Source: JAAYLU01 sp964458805 (lineage in GTDB: Bacteria; Synergistota; Synergistia; Synergistales; Aminobacteriaceae). Taken from it: a stretch of DNA of 8,030 nt. Below are positions 1-6,010 of the stretch, piece after piece (position 1 is the first letter of the stretch; the number at the start of each line of letters is the position of its first letter). A model generated the notes under the pieces. That model was not told the DNA's origin, did no database searches, and saw nothing but the letters and a program-made list of their open reading frames with translations. Position numbers and translations under genes: made by a program. Location: NCBI GenBank assembly GCA_964458805.1, contig CAYWKH010000094.1:1-8030 (forward strand), read 5' to 3'.

Positions 1-103
1 AGATCGCGGAGGCGACCAGCACGACGGCCTCCGGGGCCAGGCCGCGCAGGCGGCCACGCGGTCTTACGCCGCGAACAGCCTCGGCGGCGCGCTCCCTCTT
101 CAT
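1..103 (-). CDS. Start of a further operon gene (34 codons visible, truncated by window edge), possibly a membrane protein
   Basis: An ATG at 103..101 opens a frame that stays open to the window edge. Its ATGA overlaps the TGA of the preceding small DMT gene, the same coupling style as elsewhere in this operon, which is the main reason to call it. The visible N-terminus begins MKRERAAEAVRG, continues with many Arg residues and then turns hydrophobic (EAVVLVASAI). That fits a short cytosolic tail entering a first membrane helix by the positive-inside rule. No clear Shine-Dalgarno is visible, so translational coupling is likely. Family cannot be determined from 34 residues. By position after an ArnC-like transferase and an ArnE/F-like pair, an ArnT/GT39-type membrane glycosyltransferase or an O-antigen-ligase-like protein would be reasonable, but this is inference. 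Confidence 0.6.
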   Translation of the reverse strand, partial: MKRERAAEAVRGVRPRGRLRGLAPEAVVLVASAI

Positions 104-462
104 ATGGTGGACACCGCGATTCCTGCCATCACCAGCAGCAGCCCCGCGATCCTTCTCGGGCCGAGCCTGTCGCCGAAGAACAGCCGCCCCAGGCAGGGGA
201 CGAAGACGAACCCGGCGGACTCCAGCACCGGCCCGGTCTTCAGCGGCACCCCCCTGTAGGCGACGGAGCTCGTCGCCATCGCGGCCAGCATGAGCGCGTA
301 CCCGCCGACCACCCACGGGCTTATCATCCGCCGCCGCGCCCCGAGGTCCCCGCGCCCGTCGCGGTCGGCGCGGGCCGCCTCCATCGCCCCCCTCTTCAGC
401 AGCACCTGACCGAAGGACGCGACCAGCACCCCAGCCAGGAACAGAGCCGCGTACCTATTCAT
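100..462 (-). CDS. Small EamA/DMT-family membrane protein, ArnE-like putative lipid-linked sugar flippase subunit
   Basis: A 120-residue protein with four predicted membrane helices, roughly residues 5-24, 48-66, 77-95 and 101-119. FGQVLLKRGA near the N-terminus, GVPLKTGP in the middle and FFGDRLGPRRIAGLLLVMAGI at the end are typical of half-size EamA/DMT transporters (ArnE, about 111 aa, and relatives). In Arn systems two such proteins pair to move undecaprenyl-phosphate-linked aminoarabinose across the inner membrane. A substrate carried by the neighbouring ArnC-like enzyme is the natural guess here. Residues 28-47 form an unusually long Arg/Asp/Gly-rich cytosolic loop between helices 1 and 2. 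The ATG overlaps the end of the upstream DMT gene by 8 bases (455..462), and its TGA overlaps the next ATG. A small multidrug-resistance exporter is an alternative, but the context disfavours it. Confidence 0.8.
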   Translation of the reverse strand: MNRYAALFLAGVLVASFGQVLLKRGAMEAARADRDGRGDLGARRRMISPWVVGGYALMLAAMATSSVAYRGVPLKTGPVLESAGFVFVPCLGRLFFGDRLGPRRIAGLLLVMAGIAVSTI

Positions 463-796
463 CCCCGCCCGCCAGCAGCATTCCGCACAGAATTATCCCC
501 GCCCCGGCGACGTTGTTCGCGGTCACCCGCTCGCCGAAGAACAGTGCCGCCCACAGGAAGGCCCACAGGAAGACGACGCCGCGCCATGCGTAGGCCGAGG
601 TCAGGCTGCGCCGTCGAAGCACCCTCTGCCAGACGGCCGCGAAGGCGCCGAGGCAGGCGAGCGCCCCCGCGAAGCGCAGGGCGAACCCGCCGGACGCTGG
701 AGGCAGCGCCGACGCGGACTTCAGCAGCAGGGCCGACAGCGAGTAGGCGAAGTACCCCCCCTGCAGCAGGAGGAAGTCCGGCGCGCCCGCGCTCAC
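455..796 (-). CDS. Small EamA/DMT-family membrane protein, ArnF-like putative flippase partner
   Basis: A 113-residue, four-helix protein with helices at roughly residues 9-27, 37-57, 68-87 and 93-111. The segment SLTSAYAWRG followed by FFGERVTANNVAGAGIILCG is the C-terminal EamA signature; SKAYA at the equivalent place in ArnF is comparable. The start is a GTG whose GTGA overlaps the stop of the GT2 gene. It is fixed by an AGGAGG box at 810..805, eight bases upstream and inside the GT2 3' end. Its half-size partner follows with an 8-base overlap. Two adjacent half-size DMT proteins of different sequence resemble the ArnE/ArnF heterodimer more than a split full-length ten-helix transporter. 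The predicted role is inner-membrane flipping of a polyprenyl-phosphate sugar; the substrate is inferred from neighbours. Confidence 0.8.
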   Translation of the reverse strand: MSAGAPDFLLLQGGYFAYSLSALLLKSASALPPASGGFALRFAGALACLGAFAAVWQRVLRRRSLTSAYAWRGVVFLWAFLWAALFFGERVTANNVAGAGIILCGMLLAGGDE

Positions 797-1713
797 AGGT
801 TAATCCTCCTGGAGACGACGTACAGCGGGCGCTTCTTGGTCTCGTCGAACACCTTGCCGAGGTAGATGCCGATTATCCCGAGGTTCGCCACGATCAGCCC
901 CCCGAGGAACCACATGGAGACCATTATGCTGGTCCACCCCTCGACGGGGATGTCCAGCACCACCTTGCGGAAGCCGAGCCACACCGCGTACAGCAGGGAG
1001 AAGAGCGCCATCGCGAAGCCGGCCTTGACCGACAGGCGCAGCGGCTTGTCCGAGTAGGCTATTATCGTGTTCACCGCGAGCGCGACGAGCTTGCGCAGGG
1101 TGTAGGAGCTTCTACCCTCGGCCCTGGCCCCGTGCTCCACGTCCACGAAGCCGGCCTCGAAGCCGAGCCACTCCAGGTGGCCGCCGAAGAAGCGCAGCCT
1201 CTCCCCCATCGACGTGTAGGCGTCTATCACCTTGCGCGACAGTATGCGGAAGTTCGCCACCCGCGGGTCGTACCTCATCCCGGACAGCCAGCCGAACACC
1301 TTCGCGAAGGCCACGGACGCGCACCTCTTCCACAGGGGGTCCTTCCTGCGCCCGCGCCGCGCGCACACCACGTCGAACCCCTCCATCGCCCTGTCGTACA
1401 GGCGCGGGATCTCCTCCGGCCTGTCCTGCATGTCGCAGTCCATCACCACGGCCCAGTCGCCGCGGCAGGCGTCAAGCCCCGCGCTGATGGCGTAGTGCTG
1501 GCCGAAGTTGCGGCTGAACTGCACGGCCTTCACCCGGCTGTCGCGGGCCGCCAGCGCGGCAATCGCGTCCCAGGTGCCGTCCCCGCCGCAGTCCTCGACG
1601 AAGACGAATTCGAGCTCGTGGCCGTGCAGTCGCGGGGCCAGGGAGCACAGGGCCTCGTGCAGCGGGACTACCGTCCCCTCGGACCTGTAGAACGGGACGA
1701 CGAAGGAGATCAC
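793..1713 (-). CDS. Family 2 glycosyltransferase, ArnC/GtrB/DPM1-like polyisoprenyl-phosphate sugar transferase
   Basis: A 306-residue protein of normal length for polyprenyl-phosphate glycosyltransferases. The GT-A domain shows VEDCGGDGTW at 39-48 (the usual VDDGSxDGT site, with Glu and Cys substitutions), NFGQHYAISAGLDACRGD at 69-86 (close to ArnC NYGQHSAIMAG), the metal-binding MDCDMQDRPEEIPRL at 91-105, FRILSRKVID at 155-164 and GRSSYTLRKL at 200-209. Two C-terminal membrane helices follow, at about 229-249 and 261-287, then GIYLGKVFDETKKRPLYVV at 282-300, matching the ArnC/GtrB tail. Family knowledge predicts transfer of a nucleotide-activated sugar to undecaprenyl phosphate at the cytosolic face. 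The start is GTG, four bases after the acetyltransferase stop, with no clear Shine-Dalgarno, so coupling is likely. The sugar is inferred from the WecE/WecD-like genes just upstream. Confidence 0.93.
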   Translation of the reverse strand: MISFVVPFYRSEGTVVPLHEALCSLAPRLHGHELEFVFVEDCGGDGTWDAIAALAARDSRVKAVQFSRNFGQHYAISAGLDACRGDWAVVMDCDMQDRPEEIPRLYDRAMEGFDVVCARRGRRKDPLWKRCASVAFAKVFGWLSGMRYDPRVANFRILSRKVIDAYTSMGERLRFFGGHLEWLGFEAGFVDVEHGARAEGRSSYTLRKLVALAVNTIIAYSDKPLRLSVKAGFAMALFSLLYAVWLGFRKVVLDIPVEGWTSIMVSMWFLGGLIVANLGIIGIYLGKVFDETKKRPLYVVSRRINL

Positions 1714-1717
1714 GGCG

Positions 1718-2392
1718 TCACCCGCGCAGGTGGTAGACGTCGACGGCCCCGCGCAGCGCGAAGCCGAGCGACGAGTAGAGGTTGATCACCGCGAGGTTCG
1801 ACGCGGAGACGGAGCTCTCGACCTCGTCGCGCCCCTGGTCGAACATCATGCGGCAGCCGGCGGTCCAGAACCCCCTGCCCAGCCCCCTGCCGCGGAAGGC
1901 TGGGGAGAGGGCGTGCAGCACCGCCGTCCCGCCGGAGTACCCCCAGAAGCCCGCGGGCTCCCTCCCCTCCCAGTTCAGAGCGCGGAGCCGCCCCTCCCGG
2001 TGCAGATCGCGAAGCCACAGGGAGTATCGCAGGTCGGCCGCCCCGGCCGGGACCAGCGGGTCCTTGTGGAAGCGGTCGTGGGTGAAGGAGCCGGGAATCA
2101 TGGCTAGCAGGTCGTCCAGGCTGTACTCGTCCGTTACGGAGCAGCGCGGGTCGTCGTGCGGCCTGAAGCGGCCGACGGCGCAGGCTGGGCGCAGCAGGGT
2201 GTCGCAGTAGCGGAAGCCCAGGGCCTCGGCCCTTCCCTTGGGGGAGTCGGACGGCAGCTTGAGGGTGACGAAGCCCCTCGCGCCGCGCAGCCAGTCCTCC
2301 GCCTCGGGGGTCAGCTCGGTCAGCTCCCAGCAGGGTGCGCCGAGCGCCCTCGCGTCCCAGGGGGCCTCTCTCGCGAACGGCGGAAGTGTCAC
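1718..2392 (-). CDS. wecD: GNAT N-acetyltransferase, WecD-like (dTDP-4-amino-4,6-dideoxyhexose N-acetyltransferase)
   Basis: A 224-residue protein, the same length as E. coli WecD. WecD uses acetyl-CoA to acetylate the 4-amino group of dTDP-4-amino-4,6-dideoxygalactose. An N-terminal region (1-85) precedes a GNAT fold. HDRFHKDPLVP (105-115) followed by YSLWLRDL matches the WecD pattern of Arg-Phe-x-x-x-P then Tyr-x-x-Trp. The acetyl-CoA loop is FRGRGLGRGF (166-175), and ASNLAVINLYSSLGF (197-211) is the usual C-terminal GNAT motif. The GTG start is chosen because it overlaps the aminotransferase stop as GTGA and has AGGAGG at 2405..2400, seven bases upstream. The same frame continues open farther upstream to position 3064, but that part is antisense-frame noise inside the aminotransferase gene. 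Adjacency to the WecE-like gene supports the substrate class. Confidence 0.85.
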   Translation of the reverse strand: MTLPPFAREAPWDARALGAPCWELTELTPEAEDWLRGARGFVTLKLPSDSPKGRAEALGFRYCDTLLRPACAVGRFRPHDDPRCSVTDEYSLDDLLAMIPGSFTHDRFHKDPLVPAGAADLRYSLWLRDLHREGRLRALNWEGREPAGFWGYSGGTAVLHALSPAFRGRGLGRGFWTAGCRMMFDQGRDEVESSVSASNLAVINLYSSLGFALRGAVDVYHLRG

Positions 2393-3531
2393 GCCCGCGC
2401 CTCCTGGCCGCCCAGGCACAGGCGGATCTCCGACACGACCTCCTCGACGTCCACCCCGACGAACAGGGGCAGGCGCAGCAGACGGGCGGAGAGGTCGGCG
2501 GTCGCGGAGAGCGGCGGCCGGCTCGCCGACGCGCGGGCCAGCCCGGCGGCGGCGGTGTCCAGCGGCACGTAGTGGAATACCGACAGTATCCCGCGGCTCT
2601 TGAGGCGGCTCATCAGGGAGTCCCTCTCCTCGGGCGAGTTCATCAGGATGAAGTATATGTGCGCGTTGTGGCGGCAGTCGGCCGGGACGGCGGGGCGGCG
2701 CAGCAGGCCCTCCCGCTCGAGCGGGGCGAGCGCCTCGTGGTACCCCTCCCACGCCTCCAGGCGGCGGGCGGTAATCCCCTCGGCCTCCTCCAGCTGCGCC
2801 CACAGGAAGGCGGCGGTGATCTCGTTCACGAGGAAGGAGGAGCCCACGTCCACCCAGGTGTACTTGTCCACCTCGCCCCGAAAGAACCTGCTCCGGTCGG
2901 TCCCCTTCTCCATGACTATCTCGGCGCGGGCCGCGAAGGACGGGTCGTTGACCAGCAGAGCGCCCCCCTCGCCGCAGTGGATGTTCTTGGTCTCGTGGAA
3001 GCTGAGCGCCCCCATCTGGCCGAGGCCGCCGAGGGGCCGCCCCCTGTAGCTCGACATCAGGCACTGGGCCGCGTCCTCAAGCACCAGCAGGCCGCGCCTC
3101 CCCGCGATGTCGAGGATCGCGTCCATCTCGCAGGCCACCCCGGCGTAGTGCACCGGGACTATCGCCCTGGTGCGCGGGGTTATGGCGGCCTCGATCAGGG
3201 TCTCGTCGATGTTCATGGTGTCCGGGCGGATGTCGGCGAACACCGGCGTGGCGCCGCGCAGCACGACGGCGTTCGCCGTGGAGCTGAACGTGAACGACGG
3301 CATTATCACCTCGTCGCCGGGGCCGATGTCGGCCAGGATCATCATCATCTCGAGTGCGGCGGTGCCGGAGGGGACCAGTATGGCCCTGCGCGCGCCGGTA
3401 AGCTCCTCAAGCCTGCGGGCGCACCGGCGCGAGAAGGGGCCGTCGCCCGAGAAGCGCCCCCCCTCGACGACCTGCCTGATGTACTCCATCTCGCGCCCCG
3501 TTACGTGGGGCCTGTTGAATGGGATCCGCAT
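2389..3531 (-). CDS. wecE: dTDP-4-amino-4,6-dideoxygalactose transaminase, WecE-like (PLP-dependent)
   Basis: A 380-residue DegT/DnrJ/EryC1/StrS-class aminotransferase, close to the ~376 aa of E. coli WecE. The enzyme converts a dTDP-4-keto-6-deoxyhexose to the 4-amino sugar with glutamate and PLP. Visible landmarks are SGTAALEM (55-62), PGDEVIMPSFTFSSTANA (71-88), RPDTMNIDETLIEAAIT (102-118, identical to what I recall for E. coli WecE), VPVHYAGVACEMD (125-137), EDAAQ (152-156) and the Schiff-base lysine K182 in SFHETKN. DKYTWVDVGSSFLVNEITAAFLWAQLE follows, then RLLRLPLFVGV near the end. The ATG lies three bases after the DUF2298 stop, with a GGGGAGG box at 3546..3540, eight bases upstream. 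Product stereochemistry (galacto or gluco) cannot be read from the sequence. RmlA and RmlB for the precursor are not in this window. Confidence 0.93.
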   Translation of the reverse strand: MRIPFNRPHVTGREMEYIRQVVEGGRFSGDGPFSRRCARRLEELTGARRAILVPSGTAALEMMMILADIGPGDEVIMPSFTFSSTANAVVLRGATPVFADIRPDTMNIDETLIEAAITPRTRAIVPVHYAGVACEMDAILDIAGRRGLLVLEDAAQCLMSSYRGRPLGGLGQMGALSFHETKNIHCGEGGALLVNDPSFAARAEIVMEKGTDRSRFFRGEVDKYTWVDVGSSFLVNEITAAFLWAQLEEAEGITARRLEAWEGYHEALAPLEREGLLRRPAVPADCRHNAHIYFILMNSPEERDSLMSRLKSRGILSVFHYVPLDTAAAGLARASASRPPLSATADLSARLLRLPLFVGVDVEEVVSEIRLCLGGQEARA

Positions 3532-3534
3532 CGA

Positions 3535-5691
3535 TCATTCCTCCCCGGGATCTTCGTCCAGCTCTATTATAACCCCTGTCCCGTCCGGGGTGCGGTACGC
3601 CTCCCTGCCCATCGCGATCAGCGTCTTCTCGTCCAGCCCCGGGTAGGACTCGCGCTCCAGGCCGCCGACGATCACGTAGCGGACGCCGAACTCGCGAAGC
3701 AGGTCGCGCGCCTCGGCCGGGGCGGACGACTCGTAGACGCGCCGGACTATCCCGCGCCTGCGCCCCGGCTCGACCGGGTCCCCCCTCATCGACCAGGCGT
3801 GCCCGCGCCATCCGAGGACGGCGGGCAGGCCGGTGGCCATCGAGATGCGCCCGTGCTTGCTGTAGTTCTCGCCGTCGGACTCGAGTATCGCCGGGCGTCC
3901 TTGTGCGTTCTCGTCCAGCCAGCGGACCATCGCTCGGTCCCCCTCCGGCAGGAAGGCCAGCCCGTCCAGCCACTGGTAGCGGGCCGGGTCCACCCGCGGC
4001 GAGCCGTAGTAGCCGGGCACGGCCCATCGGAAGTAGGTCAGCGGCATAGCGACGACCGCCGCGAACAGCAGCCCAAGGGCGACGCGCCTCCTCCCCCCCG
4101 GCAGGGCGCCGGGCAGGCGGACGGCTGTGTACGCCACCGCCAGGTTGAAGAGTACGGCGGCCTGGTAGGCGAGCTTGAACATCGTGTTCGCCCGGTGGAA
4201 GGTCTTGCCGTAGATGTCCTTGACGTACACTACCTCGGGGATGATAACCAGGCAGACTGCCGCCGCGAACAGTCCGAGGACGAACAGGTCCTGGGGGGGC
4301 GCGGCCGCCGCCGCCCGAAGCCCCCCGCCGCGAGCGCGCCGCCGGGCCTCCGAGGCCATGAACAGGGCGAAGCAGAGGGCTAAGAACGCCTGGTACCCCC
4401 AGAGTATCGAGAGCTGCCACAGGGGGGAGTTCGCCATCACGCGGTGGACCCCCTCCGTCATGAACTGGAAGGCGCGCATGTAGGGCAGGATCGCCGCCTG
4501 GGAGACCGCGACCAGGACCGCCGCTGCCGCCAGGGCCTCGAGGATGACGCGGCGGCCCGGCCCGTGGCGGGCGAGCGCCGCCAGCAGAGCGGAGACCGCC
4601 AGTATGGCGAGGTAGAGCGGGTAGTCCCAGCTGTTGGTCATCCAGGAAACGCCGAGCAGGATCCCGGCGAAGGCCTCCCGCCACGGGGGGCGGACGGAGG
4701 CGGCCGGGGAGGCCGTGGCGAGCATGGAGGCCGACACCCCCGCGAAGGCGAGGGAGAGCGGGGTGTCCAGCACGTGGGCGTGAAGGTCCGCCACGGCGAA
4801 GGCATAGGCCGGGAACTCGTGGATGGTCTTGTCGTCCGTCGGCGGCCGGTGCCCGATGAAGCGGCTCGCGGACGGGTACCAGTACTTCTGCACCTCCCCC
4901 TGGTAGAGCCCCGCGCTCTTCATCAGCGGCAGGACCGCGCCGTAGATGAACGGCTGCAGGTGCGCCCCGGCTACCATCAGGAAGGCCGCCAGCATCCCCC
5001 CAGCCACCGCGCGCCTCGCGCTCTTCTGAACGAGGCGGAGCAGGCCGCAGACCAGCGAGTACGACAGGGAGAAGGCCAGCGCGAACACCGTGGAGAACAT
5101 CAGGTTGAAGCCGACCTCGGCGGACGTGCCCGACAGCCTGCAGACGAAGGCCGTCATGAAGTGCCCGAAGTAGTAGTAGTTGATCGGCCTGCCCGCCATC
5201 CACATGTCCACCGGCGGCATGACGTCCGACCTGAGGACGGAGTTGATGTAGCCGAGGTCGAGGAACTTCTCCAGCCCGGAGATCTCCGGCCTGAGGCTGC
5301 GGATCATGGCGCAGGCCAGGAAGCCCGCGACGAACATGTACTCCATCAGCAGCACGTCGCGGCGCCTGGCCGCGAGCAGGGAGAGCGCCTCCCGTCGCGC
5401 CCCGCGGTGCAGCCAGTTAAGCGCGGCGCAAGCCGCCACGGCGGCCAGCGCCGAGGCGCGGGTGAGAGGGGAGAGCCCGAGCGACGCCGCCAGCCACGCC
5501 GCGTAGGAGGCCGCGGACAGGCCGATCACTCGCGCGAACAGGTACCCGCCGCAAGCCGCTGCGCCGAACAGCCGGACGGCCAGCGGCAGGAAGGCAAGCC
5601 CGACCAGCGCGAGGACAGCCCACCAGGCCGCGACGTGGATTATTCCAGGGTCGAGGAAGAAGAGCTCCACCAGGCGCAGCGCGTCGTTCAT
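3535..5691 (-). CDS. DUF2298 (Chlor_Arch_YYY) multi-pass membrane protein, GT-C-like putative glycosyltransferase
   Basis: A 718-residue membrane protein with about a dozen hydrophobic helices and a soluble C-terminal part (about 565-710). Family hallmarks are clear: EKFLDLGYINSVLRSDVMPP (141-160), the name-giving YYY in GRPINYYYFGHF (167-178), HEFPAYAFAVADLHAHVLDTP (291-311), RANTMFKLAYQA in the middle, and YSKHGRISMATGLPAVLGW plus YVIVGGLERESYP in the C-terminal part. DUF2298 proteins occur in Chloroflexi and archaea and are grouped with GT-C enzymes, which use polyprenyl-phosphate sugars outside the membrane. The acidic residues around 141-145 lie in the loop after an early helix, where GT-C enzymes carry catalytic Asp/Glu. 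No characterised reaction is known to me. It is the first gene of the operon, behind a strong promoter, so it may be the extracytoplasmic user of the lipid-linked sugar made by the following genes. Start ATG with a weak G-rich upstream box. Confidence 0.88.
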   Translation of the reverse strand: MNDALRLVELFFLDPGIIHVAAWWAVLALVGLAFLPLAVRLFGAAACGGYLFARVIGLSAASYAAWLAASLGLSPLTRASALAAVAACAALNWLHRGARREALSLLAARRRDVLLMEYMFVAGFLACAMIRSLRPEISGLEKFLDLGYINSVLRSDVMPPVDMWMAGRPINYYYFGHFMTAFVCRLSGTSAEVGFNLMFSTVFALAFSLSYSLVCGLLRLVQKSARRAVAGGMLAAFLMVAGAHLQPFIYGAVLPLMKSAGLYQGEVQKYWYPSASRFIGHRPPTDDKTIHEFPAYAFAVADLHAHVLDTPLSLAFAGVSASMLATASPAASVRPPWREAFAGILLGVSWMTNSWDYPLYLAILAVSALLAALARHGPGRRVILEALAAAAVLVAVSQAAILPYMRAFQFMTEGVHRVMANSPLWQLSILWGYQAFLALCFALFMASEARRRARGGGLRAAAAAPPQDLFVLGLFAAAVCLVIIPEVVYVKDIYGKTFHRANTMFKLAYQAAVLFNLAVAYTAVRLPGALPGGRRRVALGLLFAAVVAMPLTYFRWAVPGYYGSPRVDPARYQWLDGLAFLPEGDRAMVRWLDENAQGRPAILESDGENYSKHGRISMATGLPAVLGWRGHAWSMRGDPVEPGRRRGIVRRVYESSAPAEARDLLREFGVRYVIVGGLERESYPGLDEKTLIAMGREAYRTPDGTGVIIELDEDPGEE

Positions 5692-5735
5692 CGAAGCCCC
5701 CCGGACTTGAAAAGCAGCCGCGAGCGGGCCGCAGA

Positions 5736-5752
5736 GTCATCTTTCCGTGCAA
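5736..5752. repeat. 17-bp direct repeat, copy 1 (GTCATCTTTCCGTGCAA)
   Basis: Matches 5784..5800 at 14 of 17 positions; the three differences are TTT against CCC in the middle. The bases after it, TTCTAGACGG, resemble the loop and right arm of a degenerate REP-type palindrome. The two copies are 48 bases apart and lie in the leader of the operon. Confidence 0.6.
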
Positions 5753-5783
5753 TTCTAGACGGTGCCGACGAGCGGGTCATCGC

Positions 5784-5800
5784 GTCATCCCCCCGTGCAA
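5784..5800. repeat. 17-bp direct repeat, copy 2 (GTCATCCCCCCGTGCAA)
   Basis: Second copy of the leader repeat. On the transcribed (minus) strand it places a GGGGGG run directly before GATGACGCGATG. It may be half of a REP-like element of the GTCATCCCC...GGGGATGAC type, or a remnant of a tandem duplication. Confidence 0.6.
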
Positions 5801-5834
5801 CGAGTAGTAGAGCCCGCATAGCGGGCCGGAGAAG

Positions 5835-5862
5835 ATGATAGCGCTTCGACGAAGGATGTCAA
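5835..5862 (-). promoter_or_regulatory. Sigma-70-type promoter of the glycan operon
   Basis: On the minus strand a perfect TTGACA (5862..5857) is followed after 16 bases by TATCAT (5840..5835), five of six matches to TATAAT. Transcription would start near 5828, giving a leader of about 137 bases before the DUF2298 ATG. A perfect 6-bp hairpin with a 3-base loop (5826..5812, GCCCGC/GCGGGC arms) would sit at the very 5' end of the transcript. Gene orientation and the lack of any other good promoter before 5691 support the call. Confidence 0.75.
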
Positions 5863-5901
5863 GGAAAAGGTTGTCGAGGAAGGGAGCGCTTACGTCGTAT
5901 T

Positions 5902-6010
5902 GAACGCAATTTGTCGTCCCGAGGAGCGAAGCGACGAGGGACCTCGGTGCGTGCCACCTCGAACTAGGGTCCCTCCTCGCTGCGCTCGTTCGGGACGACA
6001 TATAGCGTTC
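5902..6010. repeat. ~109-bp imperfect inverted repeat, REP/MITE-like
   Basis: The left arm (5902..5943) and right arm (5968..6010) are reverse complements over about 42 bases, with roughly five mismatches and a one-base bulge. A 24-base spacer lies between them. The core contains GTCGTCCCGAGGAGCGAAGC and a GAGGGACC end. This style (tCGTCCCGA...GAGCGAAGCGA...GGGACC) is typical of short dispersed palindromic repeats of bacterial intergenic DNA. It has no coding capacity that I believe. It lies outside the operon, upstream of its promoter, and could fold as a long hairpin if transcribed from the upstream gene. Confidence 0.8.

Larger units (their letters stand above)
5688..5819 (-). other. Possible 43-codon leader ORF overlapping the DUF2298 start
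   Basis: An ATG at 5819..5817 opens 43 codons ending in a TGA that overlaps the DUF2298 start as ATGA. An internal ATG at 5780..5778 follows a GGGGGG box and would give 30 codons. The peptide would be Arg- and Ser-rich and contains an imperfect in-frame 16-residue repeat (VARGDD... then IARKDD...). That repeat is the translation of the 17-bp direct repeats described separately. The stop/start overlap matches the coupling style of the operon, but an open frame this short is common by chance at this GC content. The first ATG has no ribosome-binding site and lies almost at the predicted transcript 5' end. No homology recognised. Confidence 0.2.

Noticed and set aside
100..796. A single full-length ten-helix EamA transporter broken by a frameshift
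   Set aside because: Each part is a four-helix unit of normal ArnE/ArnF length with its own start. The upstream one has an AGGAGG box, and the two halves have different sequences.
544..1785. 413-codon open frame on the plus strand
   Set aside because: Lies opposite the GT2 and small DMT genes; Arg/Pro/His-rich shadow with no motifs.
2393..3064. N-terminal extension of the acetyltransferase frame into the aminotransferase gene
   Set aside because: Shadow-like Arg/Pro/Gly composition. The GTG at 2392 has AGGAGG and a GTGA overlap, and the resulting length equals WecD.
2335..4383. 682-codon open frame on the plus strand
   Set aside because: Antisense to the WecE-like and DUF2298 genes, which have clear family motifs. 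The translation is a Pro/Arg/His/Gly-rich composition typical of GC-rich shadow frames.
3407..5203. 598-codon minus-strand frame
   Set aside because: Out of frame within the DUF2298 gene; the translation is Gly/Arg/Pro-rich, while the overlapping frame has conserved motifs and membrane helices.
4444..5838. 464-codon open frame on the plus strand
   Set aside because: Antisense to the DUF2298 gene; a low-complexity Arg/Glu/Gln/Gly translation with no recognisable domain.
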